Of a DNA stretch of 64,000 bases, positions 52,306-61,753 are shown in pieces. The notes beneath the pieces are model-generated. The model saw only the letters and a list, made by a program, of their open reading frames with translations, ran no database searches and was not told the origin of the DNA. This DNA comes from DATAGF01 sp963834875 (GTDB lineage Bacteria > Actinomycetota > Thermoleophilia > Miltoncostaeales > Miltoncostaeaceae). The position numbers and the translations under genes were made by a program. The first letter of the stretch is position 1, and every line of letters starts with the position of its first letter. The DNA lies in NCBI GenBank assembly GCA_963834875.1, contig CAWIDG010000017.1, forward strand, positions 6,369-70,368, written 5' to 3'.

Positions 52306-54879
52306 TTAGGCCAGGCGGCGGGCCTCGCGGGCTGCCTCGCCGCGCGAGGCGGCCCCCAGCTTGCGTCGGGCGGAGGCGACGTGGTGCTCGACGGTCCGCG
52401 CCGACAGCACCAGCCGCTCGGCGATCTCGGGGTTCGACAGCCCCTCCCCGACCAGCTCGAGCACCTCGACCTCGCGCCGCGACAGCCCGGCCGGGTTCGC
52501 GCGCGTGGAGGGGCGCGGGCCCCGCGGGATGCGGCTCGCCCCCAGCTCGCGCAGGCGGCCGCGCACGCGCGCGGCGAGCGGCGCCGCGCCGAGGTCGTCG
52601 AGCAGGGCGAGCGCCTCGAGCAGCGCATCGGGCTCGTCCGACCCGACGAGGGCGAGCGCCCGCTCGTAGGGCGCGCCGAGCTCCGCCCACTCGGCCGCGG
52701 CGGCGCGATGGGCGCCGGCGATCTCGAGCGCGTAGGGCTCGAGGCACGGCTCCGGGGGCTCGAGCAGCAGGCCGGCCCGGGCCCGCCACACCGCCAGCTC
52801 GCCGATGTCCCGGCCGTTGCCGACGCGCAGGGCCAGCTCAAAGGTCTCGGCGGTCGCCTCGTTCACGCCGGCGGCGTCGCCGGCAAGCCACGCGCGCTCG
52901 GCGCGCGCGGCGGCCACGGGGCGAAGCCGCTGAAGCTCCTGGGTTGACCGGGCGGCCTGCCAGGCCTCGTCGAGGCGGGCGCCCGGGTCGTCGCCGCCGC
53001 GGCGTAGGTTGACGAGGGCGGACGCCTGCTGGGCCGGCACGCGGTGGTTGGTGATGCTGCTGCCCTGCGCGAGCGACTCGCCCGCCCTGGCGCTCGCGGC
53101 GTCCCAGTCGCCCTGCCACACGTGGACCAGCGCGAGCAACGCGTAGAGGTACGTGGCGAAGCCCCACTGGTCGCGCTCGGCGGCGAAGGCGAGCCCCCGC
53201 TCCCCGGTCTCCCGCGCGAGGTCGAGCCACAGGAGGTCGTTGGCGCTCCATGCGAGGTTCGTGTACGCGCGGCACGCGTGCTCGTCGAGCCCGGCCGCGT
53301 CCGCGCGGTCGATGCTGCGCTCGAGGAGCTCCCGGCCCGCCTCGATGCCGTCGCTCATCATCAGCGCGGTGCCGAGGTTGGTCTCGGCGTGCACGAGGGT
53401 CTCGTCGTCGCCGAGCTCGGCGGCGAGCGCGATCGCGCGCTCGGCCGCGGCGACGTACTCCCGGGTGCGCTGGGCGAGCATGGCGAGCTGGGCGCGGTTG
53501 CTGAGGGCCATCGCCAGCTCGCGGCTGGGCGGCATCGGCTCGAGGATCGCCACCGCCTCGTCGCCGGCGCGCTCCGCGGCCACCGGGTCCTGGGTCCACC
53601 AGCGGATGCGCGAGAGCCAGCGCAGCGACGCGCCGGTCGCCAGGGGGTCCCCCAGCTCGCGCCGCAGCGCGACCGCGCGCACCTGCGCATCGATGGCGAA
53701 GGCCGAGTCGTCGACGTGGTACGCCTCTCGGCGGCCTCCTCGAGGGCCTGGGCCCGCTCGGCCGGCGGCAGGAGGTCGGCGTGGCGGAGAGCCCGCGCGT
53801 AGAAGGCCGCGGCCTCGCGGTGCGACCGCGCCGCGACGGCGCGGCGCGCGGCCGCGAGGCCGTGCTCGAGCAGCGCCGGCGGGTCGCCGGCGGCCTCGGC
53901 GTGGTGGGCGAGACGGGCCGGCTCGGCGCCGGCGTCGAGCAGCGCGTCGAGGACCGCGCGGTTCAGCTCGCGACGGCGCGCGCCGGCGAGGCCCTCCTCC
54001 ACGGCGCGGCGGCCCAGCTCGTGGCGGAAGCGCGCGAACCCGTCGTTGACGACGACCAGGCCCCGCTGCTCGCACTCGGCCAGGGCGGCGGCGCCGTCGG
54101 CGCCGAGGCAGCGCTCGAGCACCGCGATCTCCGTCCGGCCGGGGACGACGCTCATCATCTCGAGCGCCGCGCGGGCGGAGGGCGAGAGCCGCGCGGCCCG
54201 GGCGAGCACGGCGTCGCGCACGGTCGGCGGCGTGCGCTCCAGGCCGGCGCCGATCGCCTCCGTGACGAAGAAGGGGTTGCCGCCCGTCGCCGCGTGGAGC
54301 GCATCCGCGTCGCCGCCGACGCCCGCGAGCTCGCCGACCGCGTCGCGGCTGAGCGGCGCCAGCTCGACGCGCCGCGCCCGGCCCGGGGAGACCCCGGCCG
54401 CCGCGCGGCGCAGCGGGTGGTCGGCGGCCAGCTCGTCGTCGCGGAACGTGACCACGCAGCAGCGTCGAGGCCGATCCGATGCGCCGCCCGAGGTACGTCA
54501 GCAGGTCGAGCGTCGCCTCGTCGGCCCAGTGCGCGTCCTCGACCACGCAGACCGTGGGCGACTCGCGGCCCAGCTCGGCGAGCACGGCGGCGAAGGCGTC
54601 GATGCGCCCGGGCTCGCGCAGGGCCTCGCCGAGGCGCGGCGCGTCGCCGGCGGCGATGTCGAGGAAGGGGCCGAGCGGTCGGGCGACGGCCAGGTCGTCG
54701 CAGGCGCCCCACAGCACGCGGGCCGAGACCGCGTTGGCGGCGGCGAAGCTCGCCACCAGGCTCGTCTTGCCGATGCCGGCCTCGCCGCTGACGAGGGCGA
54801 CCGCGCCCTGGCCGTCGGCCGCCTCGGCCAGGGCCGATTCGAGCTGGGCGAGCGCCGCACCGCGCTCGAGGAGCAGCAT
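52306..54879 (-). CDS. LAL-type LuxR-family ATPase regulator (two compensating frame breaks near 54460 and 53728)
   Basis: This ~857-residue large ATP-binding LuxR regulator has Walker A SGEAGIGKTSLVASF (~30-44), Walker B-like VCVVEDAHWADEATLDLL, and a long alpha-helical TPR-like middle. The C-terminal LuxR HTH is LSRREVEVLELVGEGLSNPEIAERLVLSARTVEHHVASARRKLG (in part, last ~65 residues). Between ~54460 and ~53728 the frame is shifted and then restored, indicating two opposite single-base errors. A TAGGAT box six bases before the ATG suggests leaderless transcription. It is divergent from the secreted protein at 55004. The ligand and targets are unknown. Confidence 0.88.
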   Translation of the reverse strand: MLLLERGAALAQLESALAEAADGQGAVALVSGEAGIGKTSLVASFAAANAVSARVLWGACDDLAVARPLGPFLDIAAGDAPRLGEALREPGRIDAFAAVLAELGRESPTVCVVEDAHWADEATLDLLTYLGRRIGSASTLLRGHVPRRRAGRRPPAAPRGGRGLPGPGAARRAGAAQPRRGRRARGRRRRRGCAPRGDGRQPLLRHGGDRRRPGAHAADRARRRARPGRAALALRPRGARDDERRPRPDGDRGARALPRRRRRRRPGRVRAAGPGRRQRRVRALPPRAGPPRRGGGPRRRAPSRAEPRGPRRAARRRRRAGPSRPPRRGRRRPAGAARARPRGRAPRRRGAVAPRGRGLLRAGSPPRRPPAAGRAGPGPRGGRREAYHVDDSAFAIDAQVRAVALRRELGDPLATGASLRWLSRIRWWTQDPVAAERAGDEAVAILEPMPPSRELAMALSNRAQLAMLAQRTREYVAAAERAIALAAELGDDETLVHAETNLGTALMMSDGIEAGRELLERSIDRADAAGLDEHACRAYTNLAWSANDLLWLDLARETGERGLAFAAERDQWGFATYLYALLALVHVWQGDWDAASARAGESLAQGSSITNHRVPAQQASALVNLRRGGDDPGARLDEAWQAARSTQELQRLRPVAAARAERAWLAGDAAGVNEATAETFELALRVGNGRDIGELAVWRARAGLLLEPPEPCLEPYALEIAGAHRAAAAEWAELGAPYERALALVGSDEPDALLEALALLDDLGAAPLAARVRGRLRELGASRIPRGPRPSTRANPAGLSRREVEVLELVGEGLSNPEIAERLVLSARTVEHHVASARRKLGAASRGEAAREARRLA

Positions 54880-54885
54880 CCCTGC

Positions 54886-54891
54886 ATCCTA
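54886..54891 (-). promoter_or_regulatory. -10 box TAGGAT (minus strand), probable leaderless promoter
   Basis: TAGGAT ends six bases before the ATG at 54879 of the LAL regulator, leaving no space for a ribosome-binding site. Confidence 0.5.
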
Positions 54892-55003
54892 ATCCCGGTC
54901 GCCGGCGACGCAGGCGAGACCCCGGAGGTGGGGCGGCCTCTCATCCCCATCTCATCGCCGCCTCGTACAACGGGTGCCGACCCATCCTCGCGGGAGGTGA
55001 CCG

Positions 55004-55729
55004 ATGGATGCACGACGTGGGGCGGTTGCGGCGGCGCTGCTCGCGCTCGTCGTCGCCGGGGCGGGCGCGGCCGGCCTGCCCCGGGGCGCCGAGCCGGCGG
55101 TGCTGAACCCCGCCGACTTCACCACGAGGATCGACAACCCCTGGTGGCCCATGCGGCCCGGCAGCCGCTGGGTCTACCGCGAGACCGCGCCCGACGGCAC
55201 GCGGCAGCGCGTGGTGGTGACGGTCACGCGCCGCACGAGGCTCATCGCCAACGGCGTCACGGCCCGCGTCGTTCGCGACGTCGTCACGGAGCACGGCGAG
55301 CCCGTCGAGGTGACCGACGACTGGTACGCGCAGGACCGGGCCGGGAACGTCTGGTACCTCGGCGAGGCGACGACCGAGTACGAGAACGGGACGCCCGTCT
55401 CGACCGAGGGGTCGTTCGAGGCGGGCGTCGACGGGGCCCACGCCGGGGTGATCATGCCCGCGCGCCCGCGACCCGGCCTCTCCTACCGACAGGAGTACCG
55501 CGCCGGCGAGGCCGAGGACCGCGCGGTGGTCGTGAGCCTGCGCGAGCGCGTCGAGGTGCCGTTCGGGCACTTCGGGCCCGGCCGGGTGCTGATGACCCGC
55601 GACCTCGACGCCCTCCGGCCGAGGGTCCAGGAGCTCAAGCTCTACGCCCGCGGCGTCGGGCCGGTCCTGGCGATCGGCGTGTCGGGCGGATCCGACCGGG
55701 AGGAGCTCGTGCGCTACACGCGGGGCTGA
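55004..55729 (+). CDS. Secreted protein of unknown function
   Basis: This 241-residue protein has a signal peptide (DARRGAVAAALLALVVAGAGA). The mature part is rich in beta strands: NPADFTTRIDNPWWPMRPGSRWVYRE (in part), VTVTRRTRLIANGVTARVVRD, DDWYAQDRAGNVWYLGE and a C-terminal VGPVLAIGVSGGS. The NPWWPMRPG opening followed by RWVYRE resembles uncharacterised actinobacterial secreted proteins. A good ribosome-binding site, GGGAGGTGA, precedes the ATG. It is divergent from the LAL regulator, a possible but unproven target. Confidence 0.75.
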   Translation: MDARRGAVAAALLALVVAGAGAAGLPRGAEPAVLNPADFTTRIDNPWWPMRPGSRWVYRETAPDGTRQRVVVTVTRRTRLIANGVTARVVRDVVTEHGEPVEVTDDWYAQDRAGNVWYLGEATTEYENGTPVSTEGSFEAGVDGAHAGVIMPARPRPGLSYRQEYRAGEAEDRAVVVSLRERVEVPFGHFGPGRVLMTRDLDALRPRVQELKLYARGVGPVLAIGVSGGSDREELVRYTRG

Positions 55730-55745
55730 CGCCCCTCGAGCCGGG

Positions 55746-55751
55746 TATCGT
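55746..55751 (+). promoter_or_regulatory. -10 box TATCGT, probable leaderless promoter
   Basis: TATCGT ends six bases before the ATG at 55758 of the two-domain VOC gene. Confidence 0.5.
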
Positions 55752-55757
55752 GCGGTC

Positions 55758-56539
55758 ATGGGCCTGCGCGACTCGCACGCGCCCGGGACTCTCTCCTGGA
55801 CCGACCTGAGCACGCCCGACCCGGCGGCGGCGGCCGCCTTCTACGGGGCGCTGCTTGGCTGGGAGGGCGAGGAGGCGCCGGCCGGCGACGCCGGCACCTA
55901 CTGGATGATGCGCCTGGGCGGCCGCGACGTGGCCGGGATGTCGGCGATGCGCGAGCAGCAGCTCGCCTCCGGCGCGCCGCCGGCCTGGCTCTCCTACGTG
56001 ACCGTCGAGGACGCCGACGCCACGGCCGGCCGGGTCGCCGGGCTCGGCGGCACGGTGATGCTGCCGGCCTTCGACGTCCTCGACGCCGGCCGCATGGCGC
56101 TCCTCCAGGACCCCCAGGGCGCGGTCTTCGCGGTCTGGGAGCCGAAGGGGCACATCGGCGCCGGCCTGGTGAACGACCCCGGCGCCATGGTGCTCAACCA
56201 GCTCACCACCAGCGACCCCGAGGCGGCCGCCGAGTTCTACACCGGCCTGTTCGGCTGGGAGATCCGCCAGGCCGTGACGGACCCGCAGCCGTACTGGGGC
56301 ATCGAGAACGGCGGCACCCTCAGCGGGGGCATGATGGCCTCGCCACCGGGCGCGCCCACACCCCCCACTGGCTCGTCTACTTCACGACCACCGACCTCGA
56401 CGCAGCGGCCGAGCTGATCGGCCGCGAGGGCGGCCAGGTGGTCGTGCCGGCGATGCCGATCCAGTCCGGCCGCATCCTCGTCGCGACCGACCCCGCGGGC
56501 GCCCACTTCGGGCTCTTCGAGGGCGAGGTCGATCCCTGA
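55758..56539 (+). CDS. Two-domain VOC protein (frame break near 56355)
   Basis: This ~260-residue paralogue of the gene at 21007 has domain 1 LSWTDLSTPDPAAAAAFYGALLGWEGE to FDVLDAGRMALLQDPQGAVFAVWE, and domain 2 NQLTTSDPEAAAEFYTGLFGWEIR to ILVATDPAGAHFGLFEGE. A base is lost near 56355, after which HWLVYFTTTDLDAAAELIG continues to the TGA at 56539. Both domains share the family's F-Y-x-x-L-F-G-W signature. It is leaderless-type and convergent with the GYD-domain gene. Confidence 0.85.
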
Positions 56540-56543
56540 CGGC

Positions 56544-56567
56544 CTGAGCCGGCGCCGGGCGGCTCAG
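56544..56567. terminator. Hairpin between convergent genes
   Basis: CTGAGCCG and CGGCTCAG form an eight-base-pair stem with an eight-base GC loop. The right arm includes the GYD gene's stop codon. It is likely a bidirectional transcription end. Confidence 0.5.
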
Positions 56568-56932
56568 CCGAGCTGGTCGTACTCCGCCATCCAGTCGCCG
56601 GGCGCGCCCGGCGGCCGGTAGGCGCGCGACACCTCGCTCGCGCGCTCCAGGGCGCGCAGCGCGTCGGCCATGTCGAGCACCTGGAACGTCTCCTGACGGC
56701 CGATGCGTCCCGAGCCGAAGACGGCGGCCGAGTAGGCCGCAGCGGCCATCTCGTCCGGCATCGAGTAGATGACGAAGCCGTCCGAGGGCCCCATCATCCA
56801 GTAGAAGGCCTCCATCTGGCCGCCCGCGCCCTCGATCGCCGCGCGGGCCGCCTCCGCGCGGTCCTCGGGCGCCTCGAGCATCCGGGCCCACGCGTCGCCC
56901 GTGTAGCTGAAGAAGCTGACGTACTTCGGCAT
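56564..56932 (-). CDS. GYD-domain protein
   Basis: This 122-residue small ferredoxin-like protein of the GYD family starts MPKYVSFFSYTGDAWARMLEAPEDR (in part), with GGQMEAFYWMMGPSDGFVIYSMPDE carrying the G-x-x-D-x-(F/Y)-x-(I/V) core and AAAYSAAVFGSGRIGRQETFQVL following. The ATG at 56932 has GGGAGG five bases upstream, so the longer frame starting at 56992 is not used. The function of the family is unknown. Confidence 0.82.
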   Translation of the reverse strand: MPKYVSFFSYTGDAWARMLEAPEDRAEAARAAIEGAGGQMEAFYWMMGPSDGFVIYSMPDEMAAAAYSAAVFGSGRIGRQETFQVLDMADALRALERASEVSRAYRPPGAPGDWMAEYDQLG

Positions 56933-57120
56933 CCGGCCTCCCCCCGCGTCCATAGGCGAGCGTATTCCTCGCTTCCGCGACCGTACAGCCATGACAGGTG
57001 CGACGCGCTCGTGCGCCTGTTCCGGGCCTGGAACCGGGTGTAACGTCGCGAGGTGCGCGAGTGACTGAGACCGCGGCGCCCATCCCGGATCGCCGCCACC
57101 GACTCACCAAGGGGGTTCCG

Positions 57121-57288
57121 ATGCCGGTCGAGTACGACTGCCCCACGTGCGACGAGACCTTTCGCGAGGACACCGTCGAGGGCGTCATCAAGCGTGCCGC
57201 CGCCCATCATCACGAGCACCACGGCGGCCCCGCGGAGATCACTCCCGAGATCGAGGCCGCGGTCCGCGGCGCGGCCCGGGAAGCCTGA
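57121..57288 (+). CDS. DUF1059-like small protein
   Basis: This 55-residue protein (PVEYDCPTCDETFREDTVEGVIKRAAAHHHEHHG in part) has a CxxC pair near the N-terminus and the His-rich E-x-x-H-H-x-x-H-H-G end of DUF1059-type proteins. The CxxC and His cluster suggest metal binding. A start at 57061 would add 20 residues and follows a TAACGT box, but the ATG at 57121 fits the family length. Its end overlaps the convergent SnoaL-like gene. Confidence 0.65.
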   Translation: MPVEYDCPTCDETFREDTVEGVIKRAAAHHHEHHGGPAEITPEIEAAVRGAAREA

Positions 57289-57730
57289 CGTACGTCATTC
57301 GGGGGGCGTCATCATCGACCGCGGGGTCGATGTACTCGGCCTCCTCGGCGATGAGCCCCCCGATCACGCGGTAGATCGACACGGCCGGGACGTCAACGCG
57401 CTCGCCGCGGGCCGTCCAGACGCCCCAGTCCGCCTGGTGGGTGCCCGTGAGGCGCCACTCGAGCCAGGCCGTGTCCGGCGGGCCATCGCCGACCCGCAGG
57501 ACCTCGACGCGCAGGTCGGGCACGGCCGCCATGAAGCCGGCGATGCGCTCGCGGATGGCGTCGCGTCCGACGAACCGCGGGAAGCGCGCCCCGCCGGCGG
57601 TCGCGCGGGCGAGGATGCGACCCTCGCGGACGCCGTCCTCGGCGAAGCAGGCGGCGCACCCCGCGGCGTCCATCGCGTTCCACGCCTCCATGTAGGCGAG
57701 TGCCGTCTCCCTCGGCGTGCGATCGGGCAT
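57239..57730 (-). CDS. SnoaL/NTF2-like protein
   Basis: This 163-residue protein has ALAYMEAWNAMDAAGCAACFAEDGVRE, FVGRDAIRERIAGFMAAVPDLRVEV (in part), WLEWRLTGTHQ and VPAVSIYRVIGGLIAEEAEYID. The ATG at 57730 follows GGAGG by seven bases and is preferred over 57769. The last ~16 residues overlap the convergent DUF1059 gene and are Pro/Arg-rich, so the true end may be slightly earlier. No substrate can be assigned. Confidence 0.78.
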   Translation of the reverse strand: MPDRTPRETALAYMEAWNAMDAAGCAACFAEDGVREGRILARATAGGARFPRFVGRDAIRERIAGFMAAVPDLRVEVLRVGDGPPDTAWLEWRLTGTHQADWGVWTARGERVDVPAVSIYRVIGGLIAEEAEYIDPAVDDDAPRMTYVRLPGPRRGPRPRSRE

Positions 57731-57835
57731 CGGCGCCTCCTTCCGCATCTCGGCCACGGTCAACCCCATGATCCCACCCCGGGGCTCGCCGCCCGGCCGG
57801 GGCCGCGACTCGCGGGCGGTACGGCGTGACCCGGC

Positions 57836-58569
57836 TCACGTGACGCGGTAGAGCAGGAAGAGGAAGTCGTCCTCCTCGCAGATCGAGGCGAGGGACATCC
57901 CGCGCGGCGAGGGCAGGGACGGGCCGGTGGCGATGCGCCTGGCGCCGCCGACGGTCAGGACCGGGGCGACGGTGAGGCAGAGCTCGTCAACCAGGCCGTC
58001 CGCGGCGAGCAGGCCGAAGAGCGACGGGCCGCCCTCGCACAGGACGGTGCGAACGCCACGACGGCCGAGCGTGGCGAGGGCCCCCGGCAGGTCGACGCTC
58101 CCGACCCCGCGACGATCACCTCGGCGACCTCGCCGGCGCGCTCGAGGCGGTCGGGCGGGGCATCCGCGGGCGCGACGACCATCGGGCGGGACGTCGGGCG
58201 CGCGAAGAGGGGCGCCTGCCAGTCGAGGACGAGCGACCGGCTGACGACGGCGATCCGCGGCAGCGGCGCCTGGCCGCGGCGCTCGCGGGCGGCGACCGCC
58301 TCGTCGGTCGGCTTCGGCGGCCCGTATCCCTCCGAGCGCACCGTCCCGGCGCCGACCAGGATCACGTCCGCCAGGGAGCGCAGGGTGTGGAAGAGGGCCC
58401 TGTCGCCGGGGCTCGCGAGCCCGCCGGAGAGGCCGGCCACGGTCGCGGCGCCGTCGGCGCTCGCGACGAAGTTCAGCCGGACGCCCGGCCGCCCCTCGGC
58501 CGTCGGGGGGTCGCCGTAGATCTCCAGCGGATCCACCGGACCGGCCGGGTCCGGGCGCAGCCGGCGCAT
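57836..58569 (-). CDS. RibD C-terminal-type pyrimidine/dihydrofolate reductase-like protein (frame break near 58105)
   Basis: This ~244-residue reductase of the RibD_C/DHFR-like fold has RLNFVASADGAATVAGLSGGLASPGD, ADVILVGAGTVRSEGYGPPK (NADPH-site Gly-x-x-T), RTVLCEGGPSLFGLLAADGLVDELCLTVAP (in part), and an ending FLFLLYRV. The segment GEVAEVIVAG connects to GSVDLPGALATLG by a one-base correction near 58105. The start overlaps the upstream unknown gene's stop (ATGA). It lacks the deaminase domain, and its substrate need not be a riboflavin intermediate. Confidence 0.82.
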
Positions 58570-59538
58570 CAGGCCGCCAGCGCGTCGCGGCGCTCGCGGA
58601 AGAACGCCAGGGCCGCCGCTCGCTGGTCGGCGGCGCCGACGAAGGCGCCCAGCGGGAGGATCGCGCCGTGGAACGCGGCGGCGTTCCAGATCTCGCGGGC
58701 CGGCGCGGCCCCGGGGACCGAGGGGAGCACGTAGAGGTAGGGCTCGTCGACGTCCGCGTCGCCGGGCGAGGCGCCGTAGGTCGCGCGCCCCGGCCCCTCG
58801 GGACCCAGGTCAACCGCCGCGTCGAAGTGCTCGGGCCAGAGCTGGCTCCGCCCGCCCGGCCCCGAGACGGGGTCGGCCCGCAGCTCCTCGAGCGCCGACC
58901 AGGCGAAGCCGAACCAGTCCCCCAGCAGGCGCGCGGCCACCGGGTCGAGGCCGAGCGCCGCCCGAGGGTCGCCCGCCGGCGGGACGTCGAATCCCTCTGC
59001 CCAGGCGAGATCGGGCGGCCCGTCCAGGGCCAGCTCTGCCGCCGCGGCGAGCGTGGTGAGCGGCTCCTCGCGCGCGCGCCCGCCGGCCTGCCGCACGATG
59101 CGGTCCCCCTCGATCCTCACCTGCTCGTCGTCCCCGAAGAAGGGCGTCCCGAACCCTCCGGCCGTGAAGCGCAGGCCGATCTTGCCGTTCGCCCTCCGGC
59201 GCGCGGGGGACACCGCGTAGACGGCCACCCGGTGGAGCGCCAGGCGGGTCGCCCCGAACCCGGGCGGCGGCGCGATCAGCCGGCGGTGGGCGCCGAGCCA
59301 GCGCTCGGCCGCCCAGCCCGCGCGCTCAGGGTGCTCGGCGAGCCACTCGTCCCAGGTCCTCGCCGCCCCCAGCCGGACCGGCGCGACGACCCGCGCGTCC
59401 GGCGGGCCGCCCCTGCACGGGATCGTCGGCGAACCAGGCCGGGTCGGTCACCGCGGGGGGGCTGGGCTCGAGCACCCGGGCGAGGAGCCCGACCTCGAGG
59501 GCGGCTTGCGCCTCGGCGCGCGGGTCGCGTGCGGCCAT
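58569..59538 (-). CDS. Conserved-looking protein of unknown function (frame break near 59415)
   Basis: This ~322-residue protein starts AARDPRAEAQAALEVGLLARVLE. After a one-base correction near 59415 it continues TWDEWLAEHPERAGWAAERWLG, LHRVAVYAVSPARRRANGKIGLRF, LGDWFGFAWSALEELRAD, RSQLWPEHFDAAVDLG and AREIWNAAAFHGAILPLG. Two Trp/Glu-rich segments (LWPEHFD, ARGAxGxDWFGF) look like a conserved core, but I do not recognise the family. It is translationally coupled to the RibD-type reductase by ATGA, which may hint at a shared pathway. Confidence 0.65.
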
Positions 59539-59571
59539 GGACGGACTCAAGCACCTCCGGAGCGGCGAGCG

Positions 59572-59946
59572 CTACGAGAGGAAGCGCATCACGCCGACGA
59601 GGTGGCCCTCGGGGTCGGTGAAGTGCCCGATCTCGAGGCCGGCCCCGGGCACCTCGTCGGGGCCCATCACCCGGGTCCCGCCGAGCTTCTCGGCCGTGGC
59701 GAGGGCGGCCTCGACGTCGGGCACCTCGACGTAGAAGGTGAGGTGGCCGGGGTACCCGTCCGGACCGCCGGCGATGCCGCCGCCGATCCCGGCGCCCTCG
59801 TCGTTGACGTTGCCGTCGCGTTGCACGGCCCCGTACCCCAGGGGGTTGTCGGAGTCGATCTCCCAGCCGAAGAGCTGCGAGTAGTAGCTCTGCAGCGCCT
59901 CGCCGTCCTTCCCGATGATCTCGAAGTGCACGACCGGGTGTCCCAT
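59572..59946 (-). CDS. Single-domain VOC protein
   Basis: This 124-residue glyoxalase-fold protein reads HPVVHFEIIGKDGEALQSYYSQLFGWEID, LTFYVEVPDVEAALATAEKLGG and FTDPEGHLVGVMRF, with the F-Y-x-x-L-F-G-W signature. GCGAGGAG precedes the ATG. It is closer to the two-domain VOC proteins of the window than to the GloA-like gene at 35938. Function is unassigned. Confidence 0.85.
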   Translation of the reverse strand: MGHPVVHFEIIGKDGEALQSYYSQLFGWEIDSDNPLGYGAVQRDGNVNDEGAGIGGGIAGGPDGYPGHLTFYVEVPDVEAALATAEKLGGTRVMGPDEVPGAGLEIGHFTDPEGHLVGVMRFLS

Positions 59947-60024
59947 GTCTCCTCGCTTTCCGGTGGATGCGTGTCCCTAGGACCGGCGCGCTCGCGGGAA
60001 CTCATCGCGGACCCCGAGGCCCGG

Positions 60025-61079
60025 TCATCCGCCCGGCGGGGCCACCCTGACGATGCGGTCGTCGCCCGCCTCCGGGGAGCCGCGGCCGTCGGTGTTCGAG
60101 GTAGCCACCCACAGCGAGCCGTCCGGGCGCGCTCGACGGTGCGCAGGCGGCCGAGCTGCCCGTCGAGCTCCGCGACCGGAGCCCCCGCGCCCTCGCCCTC
60201 CAGGGGCACCCGCCACAGGCGCTCTCCGCGCAGAGCGGCCACGTAGAGGTCGTCGCCCACGATCGCTGCGCCGCTCGGGGAGGCCTCGGAGGTCGACCAG
60301 GTGACGACCGGGTCCGTGGTCCCCGCCTCGCCGCCGGCGCCCTCGACGCCGGGCCAACCGTAGTTCGCGCCCGGGCGGATCAGGTTGACCTCGTCCACCT
60401 CGCTCTGCCCGAACTCCGTCGCCCAGAGGCGGTCCTCGGCGTCCCATGCGAGGCCCTGCACGTTGCGGTGCCCCGACGAGTAAACGAGTGTCGGCCCCGG
60501 GTTGTCGTCGGGCACCGAGCCGTCGGGCTCCATGCGCAGGATCTTGCCGTTGAGCGAGCCTGGGTCCTGCGGCAGCGACGTGTCGCCCGTGTCGCCCGTG
60601 CCGGCGTAGAGCATCCCGTCGGGCCCGAAGGCGATGCGACCGCCGTTGTGGATCTGCCCGCGCGCCAGGCCCGTGAGGACGGGCTCGGGCTCCTCGCCGA
60701 GCCGGAACCGCACGATGCGGTTGTCCTCCGCCGTGGTCAGGTAGGCGTACACCAGGCCGTCGTCGGCGTACCCCGGCGAGACCGCGACGCCGAGCAGGCC
60801 CCCCTCGCCGGCGGCGGGGTCGACGCCCGGGACGGTCACCTCGACCCGCGGCTCGCCGCCGCCGGCGGGGATGCGGAGGATCCGCCCGGTCGCCCGCTCC
60901 GAGACCAGCGCGTCCCCGTCGGGGAGGAAGGCGAGGCCCCACGGCACCTGGAGGCCCGTCGCCTCGTCGGCGGGAGCGGCCGGCGGCGGCTGCGCCGTCT
61001 GGGACGCCACCGGCTCGTCGGAGCCGCATCCCGCGGCGAGCGCCGCCGCGGCGATGACGATCGTCGAGAGCCGGCGCAC
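60025..61079 (-). CDS. PQQ-dependent sugar dehydrogenase-type lipoprotein (frame break near 60130)
   Basis: This ~351-residue protein of the glucose/sorbosone dehydrogenase (GSDH) family has lipoprotein signal RRLSTIVIAAAALAAGC with lipobox LAAGC. Six-bladed propeller markers follow: VPWGLAFLPDGDALVSER, HNGGRIAFGPDGMLYAGTGD (His of the active site), SSGHRNVQGLAWD, and PGANYGWPGVEG. The last ~35 residues (PDGSLWVATSNTDGRGSP, DDRIVRV) are in another frame after a correction near 60130. Members oxidise sugars with PQQ, although many lack proof of cofactor. GTG at 61079 follows a TACCCT box by seven bases. Confidence 0.88.
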
Positions 61080-61086
61080 CCTGGGG

Positions 61087-61092
61087 AGGGTA
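61087..61092 (-). promoter_or_regulatory. -10 box TACCCT (minus strand), probable leaderless promoter
   Basis: TACCCT ends seven bases before the GTG at 61079 of the sugar-dehydrogenase lipoprotein gene. Confidence 0.4.
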
Positions 61093-61219
61093 GCCGCCCA
61101 GGTGCGGCCCGCCGGCCGCCCCGGCGGAGGGCGTGCGGGCGCTCCGTCTGATGCTCTATGTCGATCTCGCCGCGGCGCATTCGTCAACGCGGAGAGGCCA
61201 CGAGACCTGGAGGTGCGAC

Positions 61220-61753
61220 GTGAGGAAGCTCGTCGAATCGACGTTCGTGACGCTCGACGGCGTCATCGAGGACCCGCAGGTCTGGGGTCCGCCGTACTGG
61301 GACGACGAGCACGGGGCGTACGCGTCCAAGCTGCTCACGCCGGCCGACGCGCTGCTGTTGGGGCGCGTGACCTACGAGGGGTTCGCCCAGGCGTGGCCCC
61401 AGCGCTCCGGCGACCCCTTCACGGACAAGATGAACGCCATGCCCAAGCACGTCGCATCGCGCACCCTGAGCGACGCGACGTGGAACGCATCGATCATCGG
61501 GGGTGACGCGGCCGAGGGCGTCGCGGCGCTCAAGGAGCAGCCCGGCGGGGACCTGCTGAAGTTCGGCACCGGCGAGCTGGACCGCACGCTCATCGGGCAC
61601 GGCCTGGTCGACGAGTTCCACTTCTGGGTCTTCCCCGTCCTCGCCGGGGCCGGGCAGCGGCTCATCGAGGGGATCGACACGACCCACCTCCGCCTCCTCG
61701 ACTCGACGACCTTCGCCTCCGGCATCGTCGTCCACGTCCTGGAGCCGAAATGA
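61220..61753 (+). CDS. Dihydrofolate-reductase-family (RibD_C) protein 1
   Basis: This 177-residue protein has RKLVESTFVTLDGVIEDPQVW, ADALLLGRVTYEGFAQAWPQ (cofactor site Gly-Arg-x-T-Y), KHVASRTLSDATWNASII, and LVDEFHFWVFPVLAGAGQRLIEG. The GTG at 61220 follows GGAGG by six bases. Members are often annotated dihydrofolate reductases, but the family's natural substrates are mostly unknown. It is coupled by ATGA to a paralogous gene downstream. Confidence 0.87.
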   Translation: MRKLVESTFVTLDGVIEDPQVWGPPYWDDEHGAYASKLLTPADALLLGRVTYEGFAQAWPQRSGDPFTDKMNAMPKHVASRTLSDATWNASIIGGDAAEGVAALKEQPGGDLLKFGTGELDRTLIGHGLVDEFHFWVFPVLAGAGQRLIEGIDTTHLRLLDSTTFASGIVVHVLEPK

